A stretch of DNA of 64,000 nt from Arthrobacter pigmenti (GTDB lineage: Bacteria; Actinomycetota; Actinomycetes; Actinomycetales; Micrococcaceae), in the NCBI RefSeq assembly GCF_011927905.1, contig NZ_JAATJL010000001.1, positions 1,860,001-1,924,000 of the forward strand. Reading direction: 5' to 3'. The notes under the pieces are model-generated. The model made no database searches. It was not told the DNA's origin and saw only the letters and a program-made list of their open reading frames with translations. Numbering within the stretch: position 1 is the first letter of the stretch; each line of letters begins with the position of its first letter. Both the position numbers and the translations under genes were made by a program. Below are positions 44,506-53,001 of this stretch, piece by piece.

Positions 44506-45393
44506 ATGTCCCGCCCATATCCTCACTTCACACACCCCGAAACCGTCAGGACGAAGGCCCTCGCTGCCGGAGCAGCCGGCGCACTTCTTCTGACCTCCTG
44601 CTCACCACCTGCGGCGCCGCCCACCGAAGCTCCCACCGCAACCAGTTACCCGAGCGGTCATATCCACGGTATGAGCGTCGACCCCGCCACCAACCAAGTG
44701 CTTCTGGCTACCCACGACGGCCTGTTCAACATCTCAACCTCACCAATCAGTAAGATCGGACCAACCATCGACCTGATGGGCTTCACCACCACAGCTAACG
44801 GTGACTTCTACGCCTCCGGGCACCCCGGACAAGGCACGGATCTGCCGGACCCAGTAGGACTCATCCGATCCACCGACGGTGGTCAAACCTGGCAACCCCT
44901 GTCCCGCCAAGGCGAATCCGACTTCCACGCCCTAGCCGCCACCGACTCCGGAATCGTGGGATACGACGGGCAACTGCGCACTAGTGAAGACGGCACATCC
45001 TGGGGGGCGGTGAACATGTCAGTGCCGGCGTTCAACCTTGCCGCAACACCGCGGGACAGTGTGGTTCTGGCGACCACCGAGGAGGGCCTGCAGCGTTCGA
45101 CCGACGACGGCCGCACCTGGTCGGCCGTGCCCGGTGCACCCCTCCTAATGCTCACAGCACTCAGCGAAGGCAAGGCCACCGGCATCACACCCGAAGGTGT
45201 GGTGTACACCAGCGGCAATGCCGGGGTGACCTGGGTCGAACGCGGGGCCGTTCCCGGGGAACCAGCAGCAATCGCGGCTCATACGCTCGATGACACAACC
45301 CTGCGAATATGGGTTGCTACCGGAGACAGCGTCCAGGTCTCCAACGACAACGGCCAAACCTTCACCGACGCCAGATCAAACCACCTGAAATAA
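44506..45393 (+). CDS. F510_1955-like beta-propeller lipoprotein
   Basis: A 295-residue exported lipoprotein: signal peptide with lipobox LLTSC (near Cys32). HIHGMSVDPATNQVLLATHDGLF opens the propeller, and BNR-type Asp-box repeats follow: STDGGQTW, SEDGTSW, STDDGRTW, SGNAGVTW and SNDNGQTF. This matches the group annotated as F510_1955 family glycosylhydrolases, common in actinobacterial copper clusters. No glycosidase activity is shown by the sequence; the conserved HIHG may bind metal. Placed after a terminator, so probably its own transcript. Confidence 0.85.
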   Translation: MSRPYPHFTHPETVRTKALAAGAAGALLLTSCSPPAAPPTEAPTATSYPSGHIHGMSVDPATNQVLLATHDGLFNISTSPISKIGPTIDLMGFTTTANGDFYASGHPGQGTDLPDPVGLIRSTDGGQTWQPLSRQGESDFHALAATDSGIVGYDGQLRTSEDGTSWGAVNMSVPAFNLAATPRDSVVLATTEEGLQRSTDDGRTWSAVPGAPLLMLTALSEGKATGITPEGVVYTSGNAGVTWVERGAVPGEPAAIAAHTLDDTTLRIWVATGDSVQVSNDNGQTFTDARSNHLK

Positions 45394-45412
45394 AGGCCAC
45401 ACGGAAGGGGAG

Positions 45413-45979
45413 TCAGGTGTGAAGCCCTCGTACCGTGACCGCCACCAAGCTCGAGACGGCACCCCGGGAGGAGAGCGATCCGGCGGAACTGAGGGCCTTG
45501 ATGCAGTACCGGGCAAGATCTGTCGGATCCATCGCCAGGTCCGCGGCCTTCTCCTGCGCGTCTGCCCGGATCAGGTCTGCGATAAATGCCTCAAGGTGCT
45601 GATGCGCATGGTCGATATGGCTGCCCTGATGCAACACCGGGGTTGATGTGTCGTGGCCCGGCCTGTCATAGATCATCAGCGCATAGGCCTCAAGCACCGC
45701 CTGCAATTGTCGTCCCGTGCCAGCTGTCTCACGGCCTATCCCCTCGAGCCCAGCCAGATGCTCACGGACCTGCCGTTCGTGCCAGGCGGCCAGCAGCGAT
45801 TCAACGTCAGGAAAATACTTATACAGCGTGGCCCGGGTAACCCCCGCATATCCGGCCACTCGGGTCATGGACACACCGGAAAATCCTGTCTCTGCGACAA
45901 GGGCTGCCACCGCGTCCAGGACGGCGGTCCGGACGGCATGACGGTGGCCCTCCACCGTTTCCGTCCAGAGCTTGGGCAT
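45413..45979 (-). CDS. TetR-family repressor
   Basis: A 188-residue protein, start at ATG 45979. The N-terminal HTH is AVAALVAETGFSGVSMTRVAGYAGVTRATLYKYFPDVESLLAAW; the C-terminal helical ligand domain is less conserved (EAYALMIYDRPGHDTSTPVLHQGSH has several His). It is divergent from a two-gene membrane operon and faces a perfect palindrome in the gap, so it most likely represses that operon and itself. It is convergent with the propeller gene. Confidence 0.92.
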   Translation of the reverse strand: MPKLWTETVEGHRHAVRTAVLDAVAALVAETGFSGVSMTRVAGYAGVTRATLYKYFPDVESLLAAWHERQVREHLAGLEGIGRETAGTGRQLQAVLEAYALMIYDRPGHDTSTPVLHQGSHIDHAHQHLEAFIADLIRADAQEKAADLAMDPTDLARYCIKALSSAGSLSSRGAVSSLVAVTVRGLHT

Positions 45980-46021
45980 ACCACCAATGTACTGGCAACC
46001 ACCCTCACCCACAGCGGTTTG

Positions 46022-46038
46022 CTATACACTCCGTATAG
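46022..46038. promoter_or_regulatory. TetR operator between divergent genes
   Basis: A perfect inverted repeat CTATAC-ACTCC-GTATAG, 30 bases before the membrane operon start and 43 bases from the repressor start. Symmetry and location fit binding by the adjacent TetR protein; the ATAC/GTAT parts could double as -10 elements. Confidence 0.75.
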
Positions 46039-46067
46039 AAAAGCTGACATAGAAAGAGGTTCAACCC

Positions 46068-46292
46068 ATGGATATTCACTCTGATCGAGGGCAGGAAAGC
46101 CACAGCCTACCCGGGCAGGAACGCCCCGGGATGCCCCGATGGGTGAAAGTAATCGCCCTCATAGCCCTGGCGGTGCTACTGGTGTTCGTGGTGGCGATGC
46201 TTCTCGGAGGAGAACACGGCCCCGGACTGCATTCATCGTTTCCTGTGACTCCGAGCGGTACGCCGGTGTATACAGGGGACACCTGGTCGTGA
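46068..46292 (+). CDS. Small single-span membrane protein
   Basis: A 74-residue protein with a polar N-terminus, one hydrophobic helix (VKVIALIALAVLLVFVVAMLLGG) and a short tail (HGPGLHSSFPVTPSGTPVYTG). ATG follows AAGAGGTT. The end overlaps the next start by four bases (GTGA), so the two are translated together. Similar small proteins accompany copper or DUF2269-type membrane proteins. Function unknown; controlled by the divergent TetR gene. Confidence 0.8.
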   Translation: MDIHSDRGQESHSLPGQERPGMPRWVKVIALIALAVLLVFVVAMLLGGEHGPGLHSSFPVTPSGTPVYTGDTWS

Positions 46293-46813
46293 TCATGCCG
46301 CCACGGCTACGCAAGGCCGCGCTAGTGGCACACGTCGCCTCCTCCGTCGGGTGGCTGGGCGCCGTGGCAGCATTCCTCGTCCTTGCCGTCACCGGCTACA
46401 CCACCACGGATGAATGGACCATGCGGGCCGCCTACACGGTCATGGAGATCATCGGTTGGACAGCGCTCGTCCCCTTCAGCGCTCTCACACTGCTCACAGG
46501 TGTCCTCCAGGCGATCGGCACACCGTGGGGGCTCATCAAGCACTACTGGGTGCTCATCAAGCTACTGATCACCATCGCGGCCACAACGGTGCTCCTGCTG
46601 TACATGGAAACCCTAATTGTCCTTGCCGACGCTGTGACGCAGTCAACACCAGGCGGAACGGTCCCGGATCTCCTGCCAAACTTCTCGCCGGTCCTTCATT
46701 CCGCAGCTGCTCTGATCGTTCTGCTCGTCGCTCTCGGGCTTTCGATCTATAAACCCCGCGGGCTTACCGGCATTGGCGCCACCGGGTTCAGATCCGCACG
46801 GCAGCGACGATAG
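46289..46813 (+). CDS. Four-span membrane protein, DUF2269-like
   Basis: A 174-residue protein beginning at the GTG 46289 that overlaps the upstream stop. Four hydrophobic segments: VAHVASSVGWLGAVAAFLVLAVTG, TVMEIIGWTALVPFSALTLLTGVLQA, LLITIAATTVLLLYMETLIVLA and LHSAAALIVLLVALGLSIYKPRG. The conserved-looking HVASSVGWLGA His near the start and HYWVLIKL suggest a heme- or metal-linked membrane protein similar to DUF2269 (CopD-like). Last gene of the metal island, under TetR control. Confidence 0.8.
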   Translation: MIMPPRLRKAALVAHVASSVGWLGAVAAFLVLAVTGYTTTDEWTMRAAYTVMEIIGWTALVPFSALTLLTGVLQAIGTPWGLIKHYWVLIKLLITIAATTVLLLYMETLIVLADAVTQSTPGGTVPDLLPNFSPVLHSAAALIVLLVALGLSIYKPRGLTGIGATGFRSARQRR

Positions 46814-47080
46814 GGAGTAAGGCCCCGAGCAGGGACGATACGTCATATGAAGGACTCGATTTGTCTATAGGAACATCTCACCCGAACTGCGGCCGCACCA
46901 GGCTGTCGCTCGCCTGCTGGCAGTTTGCACTCGCTCGGGGTTGACACCCTCGAACCGGTTTCCCTGCCTCTTCTCCGGAGAGTCCGGCGCACCGTTACAA
47001 CGCGCACAACTACTAAACGCACGACGACGAATCCTGGGCTTCCACTGGCCCTCATCAGCCGGGCGGTGCAAGAGTAGGGC
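46814..47080. other. Non-coding gap between metal island and sugar-kinase genes
   Basis: 267 bases with no supported gene. A GGTTCGAG-like stretch near 46950 on the minus strand recalls a tRNA T-arm but has no acceptor or anticodon stems. Confidence 0.4.
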
Positions 47081-47395
47081 ATGGCCACCGAAGCTGATGC
47101 CCGACGGATCTGCCTTTCCCTACCCCGTGTGGTGGAGCGCCCGAGCTGGGGCCAGCCCGCCTGGTTCGCGAAGACCCTCATGGCCCGCATTTGGGAGCCG
47201 GGCGTCCTGACCGTGAAAACCGACGAGCGGGAGGCTCTTTCCGGCACTGATCCGGAAACGTTCTTCTGGACCCCGCATCACGAAAGGTCACCGCAGCTGG
47301 TGCTCATCCGGTTGGAACGGGTTGACGTTGAGGAACTCGGCGAGCTGCTGGAGGACTCCTTTCTGCATGCGGGCGGACGGACGGGCAACGCGTGA
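47081..47395 (+). CDS. MmcQ/YjbR family protein
   Basis: A 104-residue cytosolic protein. ADARRICLSLPRVVERPSWGQPAWF is the start of a YjbR (CyaY-like fold) domain, followed by GVLTVKTDEREAL, FFWTPHHERSPQLVLIRLERVDVEEL and LEDSF. These proteins have a double-wing DNA-binding-like fold, but their roles are poorly known. The stop overlaps the start of the next kinase gene by four bases, so the pair is co-expressed. Confidence 0.88.
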   Translation: MATEADARRICLSLPRVVERPSWGQPAWFAKTLMARIWEPGVLTVKTDEREALSGTDPETFFWTPHHERSPQLVLIRLERVDVEELGELLEDSFLHAGGRTGNA

Positions 47396-48339
47396 CTGCA
47401 CAGGAAGCGAATGCGCAATTCAAGGTGGTTGTCGTAGGCCAGGTTGCCCGCGACCTGGTCCTCCAAATCGAGCGAATGCCCGATGACGGCGGCTCGGTTC
47501 CGGTGCAGAAACGACAAGAGCTCCTGGGCGGCAAAGGCGCCAACCAGGGCGTGGCCTGTCGGCGGCTGGGCGCGGACGTGTCCCTCGTGGGAGTACTGGG
47601 CGATGACCAGGCGGGACACACCGTCCTGGCGCAGGTGGCGGCAGACGGGATGGACGTAAACGGCGTAGTGATCCGTGACGGTGCGCCGACCGCGTTGCTC
47701 CTCGACATCGTGCAGCCGGACGGGGTACGGCGACTCTTCGAAGACGTCGACTCCCGCGTGCTGCTTGAAGCCGGTGACGTCCGGGCCAGCGAAGACCTTC
47801 TGCGCTCGGCCAACGCCGTCCTAATCCAACTGCAGCAGCCGGCCGCGGCGGTAACGGCCGCCCTGGACGCCGCTGACCCGGACGCATTGGTTGTCACCGA
47901 CGGCGCACCGCCGGACAACCAAACCCGCGAGCGTGTGCTGCGGCGCGCCGTCGTCGTACGCGCCGACGTCGAGGAAACCGAGGCGCTGGTGGGCTGGAAG
48001 CCGGCCGATCTAACCGAAACCATCGAAGCAGCCCAGAAGCTGCTCGAGGAAGGCCCGCGGGTGGTCGCCCTCGCGTCGCCTACCGGCGGGAATGTGGTGG
48101 CGTGGCCCGGCGGGCATGTGGTGCTGCCGTTCATCGAGGAAGAGCCGGTTGATCCGACCGGGGCCGGCGATGCCTTTGTCGCAGCGCTCACCGTCGGCCT
48201 GCTCCATGGCCAGGACCCGGAAACCGCGGCATGGTGGGCTGCGGTAGCCGCTGCGAGGGTGGTTGGCAAAGCCGGTGGAAGACCGGAGCTTGATCTGGAC
48301 GAGATACGGCAAGCGGCCGCCAACGCCCGAAGGCGCTGA
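47392..48339 (+). CDS. PfkB-family carbohydrate kinase (ribokinase-like)
   Basis: A 315-residue sugar kinase that transfers the gamma-phosphate of ATP to a sugar hydroxyl. VVVGQVARDLVLQIERMPDDGGS is the N-terminal substrate strand, LLGGKGANQGVACRRLGADVSLVG is PfkB signature 1, and VDPTGAGDAFVAAL is signature 2 with the catalytic Asp in GAGD. Close in layout to ribokinases. The GTG start overlaps the YjbR gene. The downstream GH65 gene suggests that it works on hexose or pentose products of glycoside breakdown; the substrate cannot be told from sequence. Confidence 0.92.
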   Translation: MTAQEANAQFKVVVVGQVARDLVLQIERMPDDGGSVPVQKRQELLGGKGANQGVACRRLGADVSLVGVLGDDQAGHTVLAQVAADGMDVNGVVIRDGAPTALLLDIVQPDGVRRLFEDVDSRVLLEAGDVRASEDLLRSANAVLIQLQQPAAAVTAALDAADPDALVVTDGAPPDNQTRERVLRRAVVVRADVEETEALVGWKPADLTETIEAAQKLLEEGPRVVALASPTGGNVVAWPGGHVVLPFIEEEPVDPTGAGDAFVAALTVGLLHGQDPETAAWWAAVAAARVVGKAGGRPELDLDEIRQAAANARRR

Positions 48340-48407
48340 CCTGTCCGGCGAGCGCAATGCCGGCCAGCGCTCCTCCCGCGCACCCTAAGTACGGTTAGCA
48401 TTGTTCC

Positions 48408-50762
48408 GTGCCCAGGAACTCGAGCGACCCCCATCCGTGGCGGGTCAATGAATCGAGCTTCGACTGGAGCGGACCGGGTGTTGCGGAATCGGTGTTCGCT
48501 CTCGCAAACGGTTATATCGGCACCCGCGGCACCCTCGATGAAGTAGCGCCCAGCCAGAACCCTGGCACCTACATGTCCGGCGTCTTCGAGTTCCACCCTC
48601 TCTCCTACCCGGAGGACGGGTACGGGCATCCGGAGCGGGGCCAGGCGATCATCGGCGTTGCGGACGGAACACCGATCCACCTCGAGCTGGACGGCACGCC
48701 CTTCGATCTGCACGAAACGCCTCCCGAAACCCATGAGCGCACCCTGGACCTGCGCGCCGGCACGCTGCACCGGGAGACGGAATGGTTGACGCCGCTTGGG
48801 AAGCGCATGCGCCTAACATCCACGCGACTGGTTTCCCTCACCCAGCGTTCCATCACGGCAATCCGCTACGAGCTGGAGGCCGTGGACCAGCCCGTCCGGG
48901 CAACGCTCCGTTCCGAACTGGTGGTCAACCGGACGGCGCGGCAGGTCGATAACCCGGATCCTCGCGTCGGGGAGGCCCTTGACGCCCCCTTCGCGCGCAG
49001 CTTCCACCGGTCCTACGAAACCGGCGGGCTGCTGGTTCACCGCACGAAGGGCAGCGGCATCGGCGTCGCGGCGATGGTGGAGCACAGCATCGAGATGCCC
49101 GACGGCGGCAACGTCTCCACCTCCTGCGGCGAGGACCAGGTGGTCACGACGGTGGCGGTCGAACTGCCGCCGGGTGGACGCTTGTGCTTCACCAAATACC
49201 TCTCCCACGTGCGCTCGCCGGAGGATTCCGCGGAGTCGCTCGGCGCGCAGGCGCTGGCAGCGATGAAGGACGCACGAGAACGCGGTTGGGAAGGACTCCT
49301 CGAGGATCAGCGTGCATTCCTCAACCGTTTCTGGGACGACGCCGATGTAGAGATCGACGGTGGTCCCGAATTGCAGCTGGCAATCCGGTTCGATCTCTTC
49401 CACGTCCTTCAGGCCTCAGCCTCCCTGAGCGTGGCGCCGATTGGGGCGAAGGCCCTCACCGGACCGGGCTATAGCGGGCACGCCTTCTGGGACGTCGAAG
49501 GGTTTGTGCTGCCCACACTGACGCTGCTGTACCCCGAGGGCGCGGCACGGTTGCTGCGCTGGCGGACATCCACCCTGGACACCGCCCGCGAACGCGCCAA
49601 GGTGCTGGGTGTGAAGGGCGCCTCATTCGCCTGGCGGACCATCAACGGAGAGGAAGTTTCCGCGTACTGGCCGGCCAGCACTGCGGCCACCCACCTCAAC
49701 GCCGGTATCGCCCGCGCCTACACGTCCTATGCAACCGCGACGGGGACGCCACTCACGGAGGTCGGCGGCGTGGACGTCCTGGTTGAGACGGCCCGGTTGT
49801 GGGAGTCCACGGCACACCAGTCCGACGACGGCCGCTACCACCTCCTCGGCGTTACCGGCCCCGACGAATACACCGGCGTCGTGGACGACAACGTATTCAC
49901 CAACCTGATGGCCCAACGCAACCTTCGGGCGGCGGCGGATGCCTGCGACGGCTACCCGGACCAGGCCCGGCAATTGTCCGTGCAGCCGGACGAACCCGCG
50001 CGGTGGCGGTCGATCGCGGACGCCATGTACGTGCCCTGGGATCCCGTGAGGCAGGTACATCCGGCCAACGAGGGCTTCACCACCTACCGTGAATGGGACT
50101 TCGACCCGAACCCGCACGCCTACCCGGTGCAGGAGCACGCCCACTACGCGAAGATCTATCGACGCCAGGTGGTCAAACAGGCGGATCTCGTCCTTGCCCT
50201 GTGGTGGTGCTCGGAAGAATTCACCGACGAACAGACTGCCCGCAACCTCGAGTACTACGAGCAGCGAACGGTACGTGATTCCTCGCTCTCGGCGGCAGTG
50301 CAGTCAGTAGTGTGCACGCGGGTGGGCCACCTGGACCTCGCACTGGCCTACCTTCGTGAGGCCGCACGGACCGATCTCGCTGACTTGCAGGGCGACACGC
50401 ACCGCGGCGTGCACCTCGCCTCGCTGGCCGGTGCGTGGCTGGCACTGGTCAGCGGCTTCGGCGGGCTGATCCTGGACGGCGAGGAACTCCGACTGGCTCC
50501 GCGGCTGCCCGCAACGCTGAACCGGATAGCGTTCCGCCTGATCTGGCGCGGGCGCCGCATCGGCGTCGAAGTAACCCGCTCGGGAAGCACCGTGCGGCTG
50601 CTCGATGGGGATGGGGGCGACGATGGCGGCCCCGTTCCCGTGTGGATCGACGGCAACCGGGTGGAACTGAGCCCAGAATGCCCCGCGTCTGCCCCGTTGA
50701 TAATTCCGCAGCCGACGACGGCGCCTCCCCGCCAGCCGCCGGGCCGGGAACCGCGGGCCTAG
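48408..50762 (+). CDS. Glycoside hydrolase family 65 disaccharide phosphorylase
   Basis: A 784-residue cytosolic enzyme of the maltose/trehalose/kojibiose phosphorylase group. NESSFDWSGPGVAESVFALANGYIGTRGTLDE is the typical N-terminus. GHAFWDVEGFVLPTLTLLYP and AYWPASTAATHLNAGIA lie in the (alpha/alpha)6 barrel. The general acid Glu is in LLGVTGPDEYTGVVDDN. HYAKIYRRQVVKQADLV carries the phosphate-binding part. It splits an alpha-linked disaccharide with phosphate to give a beta-glucose 1-phosphate and a sugar. Which disaccharide is not clear; no beta-phosphoglucomutase is seen nearby. The GTG start is 68 bases after the kinase gene. Confidence 0.92.
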   Translation: MPRNSSDPHPWRVNESSFDWSGPGVAESVFALANGYIGTRGTLDEVAPSQNPGTYMSGVFEFHPLSYPEDGYGHPERGQAIIGVADGTPIHLELDGTPFDLHETPPETHERTLDLRAGTLHRETEWLTPLGKRMRLTSTRLVSLTQRSITAIRYELEAVDQPVRATLRSELVVNRTARQVDNPDPRVGEALDAPFARSFHRSYETGGLLVHRTKGSGIGVAAMVEHSIEMPDGGNVSTSCGEDQVVTTVAVELPPGGRLCFTKYLSHVRSPEDSAESLGAQALAAMKDARERGWEGLLEDQRAFLNRFWDDADVEIDGGPELQLAIRFDLFHVLQASASLSVAPIGAKALTGPGYSGHAFWDVEGFVLPTLTLLYPEGAARLLRWRTSTLDTARERAKVLGVKGASFAWRTINGEEVSAYWPASTAATHLNAGIARAYTSYATATGTPLTEVGGVDVLVETARLWESTAHQSDDGRYHLLGVTGPDEYTGVVDDNVFTNLMAQRNLRAAADACDGYPDQARQLSVQPDEPARWRSIADAMYVPWDPVRQVHPANEGFTTYREWDFDPNPHAYPVQEHAHYAKIYRRQVVKQADLVLALWWCSEEFTDEQTARNLEYYEQRTVRDSSLSAAVQSVVCTRVGHLDLALAYLREAARTDLADLQGDTHRGVHLASLAGAWLALVSGFGGLILDGEELRLAPRLPATLNRIAFRLIWRGRRIGVEVTRSGSTVRLLDGDGGDDGGPVPVWIDGNRVELSPECPASAPLIIPQPTTAPPRQPPGREPRA

Positions 50763-50781
50763 CTCCCTTTCCACGTGAACT

Positions 50782-50834
50782 TTCGTGCACCTCCGGTGGG
50801 CTGCAAGCCGCCGAAGCCACCCGAGGTGCACGAA
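50782..50834 (+). terminator. Long hairpin after the GH65 gene
   Basis: Perfect 12-base outer arms (TTCGTGCACCTC at 50782-50793 and complement at 50823-50834), with further inner pairing of GGTGG and CCACC, followed by TCTTCC. It ends only 32 bases before the next gene, so it may also act as an attenuator. Confidence 0.7.
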
Positions 50835-50866
50835 TCTTCCCAAGGTTCGCCGGTTACGCTGGAGTC

Positions 50867-51364
50867 ATGCCATTCCAACCGCGTGCCTTCCTGCGCGCCG
50901 CCGGCCCCGGCGCCCTGCTCATCGCAGCGCTGAGCGCCTGCTCCCCCATCGTCAACGTCAACGCGGCCGGTGACGCGGCGAACCCCGACTGTGCCGAGGT
51001 GATGATCGCGCTCCCACCGGACGTTGCAGGCTACGAGCTGAGGGAAACCAACAGCCAGGCGACCGCCGCGTGGGGCGATCCATCGAAGGTTGTGTTGCGC
51101 TGCGGTGTCGAGATCCCCGGCCCAACCACAGACGCCTGCGCGTCAGTGAACGACGTTGACTGGATCATCGCGGAGTCGACCGAGAGCGACATCTGGACCG
51201 CCACGACCTACGGCCGGAATCCGGCCGTCGAGGTACTGTTCAACCCCAACGAGGTGGCGTCCAGCACCGTCCTGGTCGACCTGGGCGGGCCGGTCTCCCA
51301 GATCGAGCAGACCGAAGAGTGCCTGAGCCTCAACGACACGGTGGAGTTGCCACCGGAAGGCTAG
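50867..51364 (+). CDS. DUF3515 lipoprotein
   Basis: A 165-residue exported protein. ATG 50867 follows GGAG. The signal peptide ends in lipobox LSACS. The mature part has CAEVMIALPPDVAGYELRET, QATAAWGDPSKVVLRCGVEIPGPT and DVDWIIAESTESDIWTATTYGR, characteristic of DUF3515, which is found across Actinomycetota. Four further Cys could pair in disulfides. No function is established for the family. Confidence 0.9.
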   Translation: MPFQPRAFLRAAGPGALLIAALSACSPIVNVNAAGDAANPDCAEVMIALPPDVAGYELRETNSQATAAWGDPSKVVLRCGVEIPGPTTDACASVNDVDWIIAESTESDIWTATTYGRNPAVEVLFNPNEVASSTVLVDLGGPVSQIEQTEECLSLNDTVELPPEG

Positions 51365-51485
51365 CGCCGCCGTCGTTATCTGAATGAAACCTGAATCATC
51401 CCAATCCGCCAGGGAACGTACTCCGAAGTCTAAATATGTGCGCCCAAGAGCTGGGCCTACACATTCCGATGAGGAGGAAACTCTG

Positions 51486-52259
51486 ATGAAGAAGAAAGTA
51501 GCTCTTCTAGCCCCCGCCGTAGCCCTCGGGCTCACCACAATGGCGGGAGCGCCGGCCATGGCGGATCACGCGGCCGGTTCCTACTCCACAACCCTGAACC
51601 AGGTAAACAACAGTGGAGCATCCGGGACGGCGTGGATTGACGTCAACGGCACCGAAGCGACAGTAACGATCGAGACGTCGGGCCTTGCCGAAACGTTCAT
51701 GGACAACCCCTACCCGCATGTGCAGCACATTCACATCGGTGCTCAGGGAACCTGCCCCACCATGGCGGATGACGCCAATGGCGACGGCATCGTGAGCACT
51801 CCTGAAGGCCAGCCGTCATACGGAATGATCGGCACCACGCTCTCGCTCGAAGGTAGCACCGGCCCTGAAGCAGGAACCGATGTGACAGTTGCTCCTTCCG
51901 GAAGCAGCTTCACCTACGAGCGCACGTTCGAGCTGAACCAGGAAACCCAGGATGCCCTGGCCAACGGCACTGGCGTAGTGGTTGTTCACGGTCTGGACCC
52001 GGCAAACCAGCCGGCCGCTGCGACCGAAACCATGAGCAGCCTGCCTGGCGCTGAGTCGTTGCCGCTTGCAGCAACGGCACCGGCACTGTGCGGACCTCTC
52101 GACATGCAGCCCGCCGGCGGCGCCGATACCGGTGTGACCGCTGCGGAGCCGGCTGCCGAAGAGTCCAACGGCATGGGTGTCGCCCTGCTCGGCGGCGGCC
52201 TCCTGGCTGCAGCCGGTGGCGCGTACGCTGTTCGCCGTCGTATGGTTGCCGACCGCTAA
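51486..52259 (+). CDS. CHRD-domain secreted protein with GGADTG anchor signal
   Basis: A 257-residue exported protein; ATG 51486 follows GAGGAGGAAA. Signal peptide (KKVALLAPAVALGLTTMAGAPAMA), then a CHRD (chordin-like) domain: YSTTLNQVNNSGASGTAWIDV, HVQHIHIGAQGTCP and GVVVVHGLDP with conserved His residues. The tail is PAGGADTGVTA, an acidic stretch, a hydrophobic helix (GVALLGGGLLAAAGGAYAV) and RRRMVADR, which is a sortase-type sorting signal layout without LPxTG. The class F sortase gene starts 18 bases later, strongly suggesting substrate and enzyme. Role of the CHRD domain here unknown, probably cell-surface binding. Confidence 0.92.
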   Translation: MKKKVALLAPAVALGLTTMAGAPAMADHAAGSYSTTLNQVNNSGASGTAWIDVNGTEATVTIETSGLAETFMDNPYPHVQHIHIGAQGTCPTMADDANGDGIVSTPEGQPSYGMIGTTLSLEGSTGPEAGTDVTVAPSGSSFTYERTFELNQETQDALANGTGVVVVHGLDPANQPAAATETMSSLPGAESLPLAATAPALCGPLDMQPAGGADTGVTAAEPAAEESNGMGVALLGGGLLAAAGGAYAVRRRMVADR

Positions 52260-52277
52260 GGAACGGCACCTTCGTTC

Positions 52278-52955
52278 ATGAGTAATTGTGCAAAGGACCG
52301 CCGCCTCCGCCTCGCAGCGGGGGCGGCGCTCCTCTTCCTGACCCTGACGTCCTGCGGAACGCCCGCGGCGGAGGAGCCCGGCACGGCCGGGAGTCCGCCG
52401 TCGTCGTCCGCGCCTTCATCCAGTGCGCCCTCCGCGCCTTCCCCGAGCGAGTCCGCCCCCGCCGCCGACGCACCGCCCGAGGTGGCGCTGGCCATGGACC
52501 CGTCCGCTCCGGTGAGCTTCTCCATCCCGTCCCTGGACCGGGAGGCGGAGATCATCGAGACCGGCCTGCGCGAGGACAACACGCTGGAAGTGCCGCCGGA
52601 TAACGAGGGCGCACCCGCCAGTTGGTACAACGGCTCACCGACACCGGGCGAGACCGGACCTTCAGTACTGCTGGGCCACGTGAATTCGACCGCCGATGAG
52701 AGCGGCGTCTTCTACAACCTTGAGGCCCTTCAGGCGGGAGACCGGATCACGGTCGACCGGGAAGACGGCTCAACGGCCATCTTCGAGGTGTACAAGAGCG
52801 AGGTGTACCCGAAGAACGAATTCCCCACGAAGGCCGTCTACTTCCCGGTCGACGGGGCCGAGCTGCGGCTGATCACCTGTGACGGGTTCACGGCGGCCTC
52901 CGGCGAGTTCGAGGACAACCTCGTGGTGTACGCGAAGCTGGTCGAAACGGCCTAG
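52278..52955 (+). CDS. Class F sortase
   Basis: A 225-residue exported lipoprotein-like enzyme. The signal peptide ends at a possible lipobox LTSCG; a Ser/Pro-rich linker (about 30-75) follows, then the sortase barrel: VSFSIPSLDREAEIIETGL, SVLLGHVNSTADESGVFYNLEAL with the catalytic His, and LRLITCDGFTAASGEFEDNLVVYA with the catalytic Cys. The motif order is that of actinobacterial class F. No Arg occurs after the catalytic Cys, where many sortases have their third catalytic residue; the nearest Arg is in LRLITC. It should cleave surface proteins at a C-terminal signal and link them to the wall. Confidence 0.9.
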   Translation: MSNCAKDRRLRLAAGAALLFLTLTSCGTPAAEEPGTAGSPPSSSAPSSSAPSAPSPSESAPAADAPPEVALAMDPSAPVSFSIPSLDREAEIIETGLREDNTLEVPPDNEGAPASWYNGSPTPGETGPSVLLGHVNSTADESGVFYNLEALQAGDRITVDREDGSTAIFEVYKSEVYPKNEFPTKAVYFPVDGAELRLITCDGFTAASGEFEDNLVVYAKLVETA

Positions 52956-53001
52956 CGTTTCTTTCCGGGTTGGTGCTGGGTCGGAAGTAGAGTGGTGCGC
53001 G

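Noticed and set aside
46930..46970. tRNA-like T-arm sequence
   Set aside because: No acceptor stem, anticodon arm or CCA-end context.
47304..48770. Antisense open frame of 488 codons opposite the PfkB and GH65 genes
   Set aside because: Low-complexity Ser/Arg/Thr-rich shadow of real genes, no recognised domain.
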